This document shows positions 1 through 5,472 of a DNA stretch of 8,186 nucleotides, piece by piece. The DNA comes from Dysgonamonadaceae bacterium. Lineage in GTDB: Bacteria; Bacteroidota; Bacteroidia; Bacteroidales; Azobacteroidaceae. Where the stretch lies: contig JAITTA010000067.1 of NCBI GenBank assembly GCA_031287395.1, positions 1 through 8,186 on the forward strand, in the 5' to 3' direction. The notes beneath the pieces are model-generated. The model ran no database searches. It was not told the DNA's origin and was given only the letters and a program-made list of their open reading frames with translations. The position numbers and the translations under genes were made by a program. Within the stretch, counting starts at the first letter, position 1; each line of letters starts with the position of its first letter.

Positions 1-803
1 ATGAATTTTGCGGGAAAATCTTTATCCGCGTGTTCTTTCACCCGGATAGATATATTCGTCCATCCGTTAATATCGCTTAATTCTTGCGATTTGAAGGGGG
101 AAAAAACGATTCTTTCATAATTTTCAAAATCGCCTCTTTTCACCTTATTGATGACTCCGGAAACCGGATAACGGACTTCAATGAATTTTAATTGCGCCCA
201 TTCTTCTTTTGTTTCCGGTCTTTTCTTTGGAAGAGGCTCGTTTTGGTCCAGCTCCATATCGCTGAGATGTTCCATCGAAAGTATATCGTTATCGTAAAAT
301 TTGTTTTTCCGGTCGGGAGATACGACGACTTGTTTTTCCGAAAGTATCTCATTGGAATCGAACGTTTTTCCTTTCTGAAATTTGATTCTGAAAACATCGA
401 AAAATCCGGGACTGACATTCCTGATACTTGCTACATAACTGATGGTATCTTTCAGGTACTGTCTGGAGGAGTAACTGGTGGAATAGGGGTATGCATTGCC
501 TGATGAAAAACAGGCGGCCTCTACTTCCGGATGTTTTTTTATCCGTTCAAAGATCGTTAGCCCGTCCTGAGCTAAGGTTTCCGGGTCTCCTTTATTGTCA
601 TTTGTAATGCCTCTTTTTAAACCGAATTGCAATAAATAAGTATGTTTGATATCAAACCCGACGGGTTCCGAATATTTTTTACCTTTTTCATAAATAAAGC
701 CGGAACAAAACCACAGGATGCTGAAGACGATGATTAATTCTGCCAGTATCCAGGCATTACTTTTTCGTTCGGCCCAAATCATTTTGAAACTATGAGAAAA
801 CAT
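1..803 (-). CDS. ABC transporter permease, FtsX/MacB type (3' end cut by window edge)
   Basis: The frame is open from ATG at 803 to position 1, giving 267 residues with no stop. The protein starts MFSHSFKMIWAERKSNAW, then has one hydrophobic segment at about residues 17-37, then a long predicted periplasmic region. This is the N-terminal half of the MacB_PCD/FtsX layout: one N-terminal helix, a large extracytoplasmic domain, then three C-terminal helices that here lie beyond the edge. The stretch around 208-236 (VRYPVSGVINKV and following) resembles the late part of that periplasmic domain. The segment at 157-192, where family members usually carry a VI-x-LA-x-x-LF-like motif, is diverged. 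It begins 19 nt after the stop of the preceding permease, so it is almost certainly co-transcribed and probably forms a heterodimer with it. The substrate is unknown. Family assignment is fairly safe; the rest is inference. Confidence 0.82.
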   Translation of the reverse strand, partial: MFSHSFKMIWAERKSNAWILAELIIVFSILWFCSGFIYEKGKKYSEPVGFDIKHTYLLQFGLKRGITNDNKGDPETLAQDGLTIFERIKKHPEVEAACFSSGNAYPYSTSYSSRQYLKDTISYVASIRNVSPGFFDVFRIKFQKGKTFDSNEILSEKQVVVSPDRKNKFYDNDILSMEHLSDMELDQNEPLPKKRPETKEEWAQLKFIEVRYPVSGVINKVKRGDFENYERIVFSPFKSQELSDINGWTNISIRVKEHADKDFPAKF

Positions 804-822
804 ATGGAATTAAAATTAAAAA

Positions 823-2076
823 TTAAGATTTTATAGCGTCTGCAGTGTGGAGTCGGGAGGCTCTCCAGGCCGGAATACCGGACGAGAGTAGATTCAGTAT
901 CAGGCAAATCAGGAATACGTAGAAGAATATTGACGGGGAGATGAAGGACGATATGGGAATGGTCACTTCTCCGAATGAATTATTCTCTATTGTAAATAAT
1001 CTGTCTTTGATTAGTGTAACAGTGAAATAAGACAGTAGTAAACCTATTATTCCTCCGGTAAGAGATGTTAACAGGTTTTCGTAGAGTACTTGCGTCAGGA
1101 TTGTTTTCCTGTTAGCTCCGAATGCTTTTCTTATTCCTATTTCCGAGGTTCGGTTGATGATTCTGAATAAACTGAACCCAGACAAGTTAACCGCGGGAAT
1201 CAACAACAGAATGGCTAATATCAGGTAAAATCGGAAGGCGCTCTTTTTTAGATTCGGGTCTTCGTTTGTGAGATTCCCCTCTTTGACCAACAATTCCCGG
1301 CGGGAATACGGTCCGATGAATTGGACCGTATTTTTATCGATTTCGCGAAGATTTCGAATTTCGCTTTCCCGGACTTCTTTTTTTATGTTGTTGAAGTCAT
1401 TTTTATTTCCAGCCAAGATGACAACGGTAAAATGACCGTCCTCCATTTTTTCGAAAACGGAAGTATAAGGAATCCAGATTTGTGAATAGGCTTTGTCACA
1501 AAGAGTTGAGATGTCTTTAACGACTCCGCAGATCCGGTGTTGTTTGTTTTTGTATAAAAACTCTTTACCAAGGGGCGATTCTCCTTTGAATAATTTTTGA
1601 GCCATACTTTTACAAATGACTGCCGTAGGAAGTCCCGAATGGAAATCTTCTTTGGAGAAGGGTTTACCTTCCTCAAAAGAAAACCGGTACATTTTCCAGA
1701 ATTCGGAGTCGGTGTACAGGATATCGACATTCAGGTATTCATCCTGATTGATGATGGAGATGCGGCTCTGATCCCTCTTTTGTAAAGATAGGAGTTCCGG
1801 AGTTTTCAGTTGACTCAGATACTGCTTGTAAAGTCGTCCGGAAACAGGATTAATATTGATATGGCTTTTTTCTCTAGATTCTTCTCTTGTGTACTCAATG
1901 TACATGGTCCTTTCCCGGTATATTTCAGGAGTAATATTTTTTGTTTTTATTTCCTGAGTCAGGATTACAACCATAATCATCGTGATGGCCAATGCCGTTC
2001 CGGATATGGTGATGATGCCGATTACTTTATCTTCTTTCAGCATCTGCCAGGCTTGCTTGAGATATACTTTGTGCAT
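823..2076 (-). CDS. ABC transporter permease, FtsX/MacB type
   Basis: Complete inner-membrane permease of 417 residues. An N-terminal helix lies at about 19-40, followed by a periplasmic MacB_PCD-like domain at about 41-280 that includes TAVICKSMAQKLFKGESPLG (151-170). Three C-terminal helices follow at about 281-304, 333-356 and 381-400. The FtsX-family cytoplasmic loop is clear at 309-321 (RTSEIGIRKAFGA), as is the typical ending PAWRASRL (402-409) near the C-terminus. I chose ATG at 2076, giving MHKVYLKQAW. An in-frame TTG at 2088 would add four residues but is a weaker start. The gene sits between the ATPase (80-nt gap) and a second permease (19-nt gap). Family members work as mechanotransmitters with a MacB/LolD-type ATPase rather than as simple channels. 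The substrate cannot be read from the sequence; antimicrobial peptides, toxins or lipoproteins are possible. Confidence 0.93.
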   Translation of the reverse strand: MHKVYLKQAWQMLKEDKVIGIITISGTALAITMIMVVILTQEIKTKNITPEIYRERTMYIEYTREESREKSHININPVSGRLYKQYLSQLKTPELLSLQKRDQSRISIINQDEYLNVDILYTDSEFWKMYRFSFEEGKPFSKEDFHSGLPTAVICKSMAQKLFKGESPLGKEFLYKNKQHRICGVVKDISTLCDKAYSQIWIPYTSVFEKMEDGHFTVVILAGNKNDFNNIKKEVRESEIRNLREIDKNTVQFIGPYSRRELLVKEGNLTNEDPNLKKSAFRFYLILAILLLIPAVNLSGFSLFRIINRTSEIGIRKAFGANRKTILTQVLYENLLTSLTGGIIGLLLSYFTVTLIKDRLFTIENNSFGEVTIPISSFISPSIFFYVFLICLILNLLSSGIPAWRASRLHTADAIKS

Positions 2077-2156
2077 ATTAATTAACAATTAATAATTAAA
2101 AGTTTAAAATTAATTATTTTTTTATGACTATTAATTTCAACTCTTCATTCTCGATT

Positions 2157-2825
2157 TCATTCGACTTGTCTTCCGTCAAAAAATCTTGCGATGCGTTTGG
2201 TTTGTTTGGCAATGTGTTCATCGTGCGTTACCATGACGATTGTCGAACCTTCGCGATTCAGGTCGAAAAGCAGTTCGATGATTTCCATTCCCATTTTGCT
2301 GTCGAGGTTACCGGTCGGCTCGTCGGCAAGGATGATTTCCGGTTGTCCGATAATGGCCCGGGCAATAGCTACACGTTGGCTTTGGCCTCCGGAAAGCTGG
2401 GTTGGGAAGTGTTTCATCCGGTGCGATAACCCCACTTTTTCGAGGACTTCTTTGGCCCGGGCGGTTTTGTTGATCCCCGAACCGGAACGGTACAGGAGGG
2501 GAAGTTGCACATTGTCCAACACATTCAATGAAGGGATCAGGTGGAAACTCTGGAAAATAAAACCGACAGTTTTATTCCGGAATTTGGCCGCTTCTTTATC
2601 ATTTAATTGAGAGGTATCCTGCCCGTTGATATGGAGATGTCCCCGGTTCGGGATATCTAATAGTCCTATGATGTTGAGAAGCGTACTTTTCCCACATCCG
2701 GAAGGACCCATTATGGAAAGGAACTCACCTTTATCGATCGATAAATTTACATTTTCCAATGCAATGGTCTCAATTTCTTTCGTACGGTACATTTTTTGTA
2801 CGTTTTTTAATTCGATGATAGACAT
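2157..2825 (-). CDS. ABC transporter ATP-binding protein, MacB/LolD family
   Basis: Stand-alone nucleotide-binding subunit of 222 residues, the usual length for LolD/FtsE/MacB-type ATPases. All catalytic motifs are present: Walker A GPSGCGKST (40-48), Q-loop Gln92 in FIFQSFHLIP, signature LSGGQ (144-148), Walker B IILADEP with Glu169, D-loop NLDS (173-176) and switch His201 in VTHDEH. The signature is followed by SQR rather than the commoner QQR, a small change not expected to impair function. It should hydrolyse ATP on the cytoplasmic face and drive the permeases encoded immediately downstream. The start is ATG at 2825, 25 nt after the adaptor's stop, with no Shine-Dalgarno sequence. Unlike classical MacB, ATPase and permease are separate proteins here. 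LolD was considered, but the HlyD-type adaptor next door favours a MacAB-like exporter. Confidence 0.95.
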   Translation of the reverse strand: MSIIELKNVQKMYRTKEIETIALENVNLSIDKGEFLSIMGPSGCGKSTLLNIIGLLDIPNRGHLHINGQDTSQLNDKEAAKFRNKTVGFIFQSFHLIPSLNVLDNVQLPLLYRSGSGINKTARAKEVLEKVGLSHRMKHFPTQLSGGQSQRVAIARAIIGQPEIILADEPTGNLDSKMGMEIIELLFDLNREGSTIVMVTHDEHIAKQTKRIARFFDGRQVE

Positions 2826-2850
2826 ATTTTAAGTTGTAAATTATAAGTTT

Positions 2851-4101
2851 TCAGTTATTGATTTTTATTTCTTTTGCATGATTGAAATCATCTGGAATAC
2901 CCGATATAATGACTTTGTCGCCTTCTTGAAGTCCGCCGATAACTTCTACATAATCAAAATTACTCTCTCCGAGGCGGACGTTGTGTAAGACAGCTTTATC
3001 GCCCTTTATTACCCAAAGATGATAGGCATTTTTCCCTGAAAAGTAAGCGCCGTTTTCGATTCTCAGGACATCGTCCTTGATTCCGATCATTACATACACA
3101 TCCGCTTTCAGTCCGCTGCGTAATTTAGGATTATCCGGGTTTTTAAGTATGACGGTAAAATTAATCACTCCGTTTTTAGAAGAGGGGATGACATTCAATA
3201 TGGTACCTTCCAGATCCGAATCTCCGATTTTAACGATGGCTTTTCCTCCCGCCTCGATATAATTGGCATAATTATCGGCCGCCTCCGCATTTACTTTGAA
3301 ATGAGAAAGATCGGATACGATTGCAATCTGAGAACCGGCTCCAACCTGGGAACCTATTTCGTTATTTACAAAAGTCAGGGTAGCATCGAGTGGCGATAAT
3401 ATACGGGCGTCTTTTAGTAATCTCCCGGTTTCCGTCAGGGATTTGTCGAATATACTTAAATCCAGTTGTTGTACTTTTATTTCGGCGTCTATATTTTTGT
3501 CCTCGTTGCTTATTTTATTGGTCAGTTGTTCCAGTTCGAGTTTTGCAACTTCATAATTGAGTTCGGCCTGCCGTATTTTATCCGAAGTACTGGCTCCGAT
3601 GCTGTCAAGGTAATGTTCGTTTTTCAGTTCGGTATGCATTTGTTTTAGTTGCATTTCTTTGATTTGTCGTTGCATTTTCAGTTCCGAGATGCGATTGTTG
3701 GAATTTACTTCTAATTGGGTTAATTTGCTTTTTTTCATTTCCCGTTCATCCAGTTTTTGTTTGTATTCGGTTTCGATTGAGGCGAGTTCCAACTGTAATA
3801 TTGCGTCTCCTTTATTTACTTTTTCTCCGGGATTTTTATAGACTTCCAGAATCCTGGAGTTAATAGGAGTGATGATGATTTCTTCGGTCATAGGGACTAT
3901 TTTTCCGGAGGCATTGATGGAGACTTCAATGGAACCTTTATCGATTTCGGATACGATGATGTCTTTGTAATGGACGGAAGGCCGTATGAATCTGATGAAA
4001 AATAAAAATGATACGATGATAACGGCGGAAATGATTCCGTATTTGATTATTTGTTTACGTAATGCTTTTCGTCTTTCCGATACAGGTATTTTTTTGTCCA
4101 T
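2851..4101 (-). CDS. HlyD/MacA-family periplasmic adaptor subunit of an ABC efflux system
   Basis: 416-residue membrane-fusion protein. A positively charged N-terminus (MDKKIPVSERRKALRKQ) precedes a single membrane anchor at about 20-38. The first lipoyl-type half-motif spans about 66-105 (GKIVP to GDAILQLE). A long Lys/Glu/Gln-rich helical hairpin, predicted coiled coil, runs from about 108 to 225. The second lipoyl half follows at about 232-264 (ARILSPLDATLTFVN to QIAIVSD), then a beta-barrel (about 265-345) and a membrane-proximal domain (346-416; GLQEGDKVIISG at 390-401). Adaptors of this type bridge the inner-membrane ABC pump and a TolC-like outer-membrane channel. No such channel is in the window. 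This is the first gene of the minus-strand operon with the ATPase and two permeases. The 129-nt leader upstream carries a sigma-54-like element and palindromic half-sites. Annotation pipelines may label it an RND adaptor, but its neighbours are ABC components. Confidence 0.94.
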   Translation of the reverse strand: MDKKIPVSERRKALRKQIIKYGIISAVIIVSFLFFIRFIRPSVHYKDIIVSEIDKGSIEVSINASGKIVPMTEEIIITPINSRILEVYKNPGEKVNKGDAILQLELASIETEYKQKLDEREMKKSKLTQLEVNSNNRISELKMQRQIKEMQLKQMHTELKNEHYLDSIGASTSDKIRQAELNYEVAKLELEQLTNKISNEDKNIDAEIKVQQLDLSIFDKSLTETGRLLKDARILSPLDATLTFVNNEIGSQVGAGSQIAIVSDLSHFKVNAEAADNYANYIEAGGKAIVKIGDSDLEGTILNVIPSSKNGVINFTVILKNPDNPKLRSGLKADVYVMIGIKDDVLRIENGAYFSGKNAYHLWVIKGDKAVLHNVRLGESNFDYVEVIGGLQEGDKVIISGIPDDFNHAKEIKINN

Positions 4102-4133
4102 TTCTGAGCTGATAATTTATTTTGCTCATAGAA

Positions 4134-4151
4134 GGACAATCGGTGTGCCAA
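4134..4151 (-). promoter_or_regulatory. Possible sigma-54 (-24/-12) promoter of the efflux operon
   Basis: Read on the minus strand the site is TTGGCACACCGATTGTCC. It matches the sigma-54 consensus TGGCAC-N5-TTGC, except that the -12 dinucleotide is GT instead of GC. GG (4149-4148) and GT (4137-4136) are separated by ten bases, as the factor requires. A start would fall near 4124, leaving a leader of about 22 nt before the adaptor ATG at 4101. I see no TAnnTTTG element in the 4102-4230 gap, so a housekeeping promoter is not obvious. The imperfect -12 half keeps this tentative. Confidence 0.5.
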
Positions 4152-4193
4152 GAATTTAATTGTTTGTTATACAATTAGTTGTATTTTTATTTG

Positions 4194-4220
4194 GTGTCCG
4201 GAATCGGACAAAGTGTCCGG
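4194..4220. promoter_or_regulatory. Cluster of TGTCCG/CGGACA half-sites, candidate activator-binding site
   Basis: Three alternating half-sites lie side by side: TGTCCG (4195-4200), CGGACA (4205-4210) and TGTCCG (4214-4219). They form two overlapping perfect palindromes, with spacers GAAT (4 nt) and AAG (3 nt). The outer two are part of a direct repeat GTGTCCGG at 4194-4201 and 4213-4220, 19 bp apart. The cluster lies outside any gene and is centred about 83 bp upstream of the start expected from the sigma-54-like element, a typical distance for an NtrC-family enhancer. Alternatively the second palindrome could be a small hairpin after GH43, but no T-run follows it on the minus strand. Confidence 0.5.
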
Positions 4221-4230
4221 GTTTAAATGA

Positions 4231-5166
4231 TCACTTAAACTGTTTCGGAGTGAGGTATTCGGTACTGATTTCCATCACTTCTTTTCCGTCTTTAACAATA
4301 AAATCAACCGTGCTGATGTACATGTGTCGTGGGTGAATCTTGGATTGATTGCAATGGGCATGGAATACGATTCTGAGTTTTCCGTCTTTATCTTTAAACA
4401 TAGCGCTATGCCCAATTCCAACCAAGTCTTTCACATTCTGGTATATAGGATTATTTTCATGTTTTGTCCATGGCCCGTTGATGTTGGTAGCGGTTGCGTA
4501 TCCGATACCGTAACATTGACATTCATAACTGTTGGCAGAATAAGTTAAATAATATATTCCATTGTGTTTGGTGATAAATCCGCCTTCATTTACCTTGGGC
4601 CAGACTTTTTCCCAATCCTGGGATACATGGATGCATTTTTTCAGGGTATTTGGCTTGATGTGAATCAGATCGTCCTCTAATTCGGCCGACCAGATATTTA
4701 ATCCGTCGTTAAAACGGTCGAAAAAGAGATACGATTTCCCGTCATCATCGATAAATAAAGAGTTGTCGATACACTTTTCGTCTTCTATCATGGGTTTCTT
4801 TTCCGGTTGTCTGAAAGGTCCCAGGGGATTATCGCCGACAGCCACGCAAATATGTTCGTTTGCTGAGAAATACATATAAAATTTCCCTTTTACGTGATAA
4901 ACTTCGGGAGCCCAGAATTTTCTATCGGTCCAGGTATCTTCCTTCTGCAAAGCCAGTTGTTCAACTGCTTTCCAGGTCAGTAAATCTTTGGAGGTATAGA
5001 CGGCGATACCGTTAGCGGCTGAGGTACCATAAGCGTAATAAGTATCTCCGTATAACATGATAAAAGGGTCTCCGAAAGGAACTTTTTCCAGAGACTTTTC
5101 CCGGGATTGGGAGTAAAGTATTAAGGAAAAAGATATAAGAAGAATGGATAAATAAAGCCGTTTCAT
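4231..5166 (-). CDS. Secreted glycoside hydrolase, GH43-type five-bladed beta-propeller
   Basis: 311-residue protein with a Sec signal peptide (MKRLYLSILLISFSLILYSQ); no lipobox Cys is present, so it is probably periplasmic or secreted. The body has the GH43 pattern: candidate catalytic base Asp33 in FGDPF, pKa-tuning Asp134 in CIDNSLFIDDDGKSYLFF, general-acid Glu194 in NEGGF followed by HNGIYYLTYSA, and a propeller-centre His253 in GIGHSAMF. FWAPEVY (84-90) and GPW (231-233) are also typical. It ends after the propeller, with no beta-sandwich or carbohydrate-binding module. GH43 enzymes are mostly alpha-L-arabinofuranosidases, beta-xylosidases or arabinanases; the specificity here is not resolvable. 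I chose ATG at 5166 because it gives a proper signal peptide and lies just after a good promoter. The in-frame start at 5256 would lie upstream of that promoter's -33 element. It follows the SusC/SusD pair and probably processes the glycan they import. The assignment of catalytic residues is by motif recognition. Confidence 0.88.
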   Translation of the reverse strand: MKRLYLSILLISFSLILYSQSREKSLEKVPFGDPFIMLYGDTYYAYGTSAANGIAVYTSKDLLTWKAVEQLALQKEDTWTDRKFWAPEVYHVKGKFYMYFSANEHICVAVGDNPLGPFRQPEKKPMIEDEKCIDNSLFIDDDGKSYLFFDRFNDGLNIWSAELEDDLIHIKPNTLKKCIHVSQDWEKVWPKVNEGGFITKHNGIYYLTYSANSYECQCYGIGYATATNINGPWTKHENNPIYQNVKDLVGIGHSAMFKDKDGKLRIVFHAHCNQSKIHPRHMYISTVDFIVKDGKEVMEISTEYLTPKQFK

Positions 5167-5211
5167 AGGTGTGTTGTTTGTTTTTAAAGATTGACCGAAA
5201 TTTATTAAATA

Positions 5212-5243
5212 CAAAATTACATAAAAAAACGAATCTTTCCAAA
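5212..5243 (-). promoter_or_regulatory. Bacteroides-type promoter (-33/-7) for the GH43 gene
   Basis: On the minus strand TTTG (5243-5240) is followed after exactly 20 nt by TAATTTTG (5219-5212). This matches the Bacteroides primary sigma consensus TTTG-N19-20-TAnnTTTG. Transcription would begin near 5205, giving a leader of about 40 nt before ATG 5166. It supports the shorter GH43 start and expression independent of susC/susD. Confidence 0.7.
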
Positions 5244-5278
5244 CAACTTTGTGCAAAGCATCTGTTCTGCCGTCTTTT

Positions 5279-5293
5279 GTATGAATTTCATAC
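5279..5293. promoter_or_regulatory. Perfect 15-nt palindrome upstream of the GH43 promoter
   Basis: GTATGAA and TTCATAC flank a single central T. The centre lies about 80 bp upstream of the predicted GH43 start, a position where an activator could bind. No regulator is encoded in the window and the site is A/T-rich, so it may be chance. Confidence 0.25.
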
Positions 5294-5378
5294 TATTATT
5301 TGTTTTTACGACTTGAATATACTAGCTATTGTCTGCCGATTGAGCGCCAACTTTTTTTACGAGCGACCATTGTATTGA

Positions 5379-5448
5379 AAGAGATTGAATGTCTGAAAAG
5401 TGTAACGTCAGGCTCAGGATGACAAACTTTTCAGACATTCAATCTCTT
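5379..5448. repeat. Perfect 23-bp inverted repeat with 24-nt loop (hairpin) after the SusD-like gene
   Basis: Arms 5379-5401 and 5426-5448 are exact reverse complements with no mismatch. The loop (5402-5425) contains a further 4-bp GTCA/TGAC pairing. The hairpin begins 24 nt after the SusD-like stop codon. On the minus strand the distal arm is followed only by TCAATACAATGG, so a classical U-run is missing. On the plus strand ATTATTTTTT follows. It may be a 3'-end stability or partial termination hairpin of the susC-susD message, a terminator for opposing transcription, or a small palindromic mobile or repeated element. The structure is seen directly; its role is inferred. Confidence 0.8.
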
Positions 5449-5472
5449 ATTATTTTTTAAATGACCGCTTGC

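Larger units (their letters stand above)
5167..5472. other. Intergenic region between SusD-like and GH43 genes
   Basis: This 306-nt stretch holds no convincing gene. From the SusD side it contains a 23-bp-arm inverted repeat (5379-5448), then unremarkable A/T-rich sequence. Next comes a 15-nt palindrome GTATGAATTTCATAC (5279-5293), a short CTTTG-TG-CAAAG inverted repeat (5247-5258), and a promoter (5212-5243) pointing into GH43. An open frame that runs into GH43 from 5256 is treated as non-coding. Confidence 0.75.

Noticed and set aside
192..503. 103-residue plus-strand open frame at the left edge
   Set aside because: Antisense to the partial permease, whose minus-strand frame is open over the full 803 nt and has a family-typical N-terminus.
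2077..2088. TTG start at 2088 for the complete permease
   Set aside because: ATG at 2076 is only four codons downstream and gives the expected short cytoplasmic N-terminus; TTG starts are less common.
2191..2610. 139-residue plus-strand open frame opposite the ABC ATPase gene
   Set aside because: Antisense shadow of a highly conserved ATPase with no recognisable domain, promoter or leader.
4221..4240. Near-perfect palindrome GTTTAAATGATCACTTAAAC at the GH43 stop codon
   Set aside because: One mismatched pair, A/T-rich and overlapping the stop codon; no T-run after it, so not convincing as a terminator or an operator.
5167..5256. N-terminal extension of the GH43 protein from an upstream start at 5256
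   Set aside because: The extension would bury the signal peptide 30 residues inside the protein, and its start lies upstream of the -33 element of the GH43 promoter. ATG 5166 gives a proper signal peptide.
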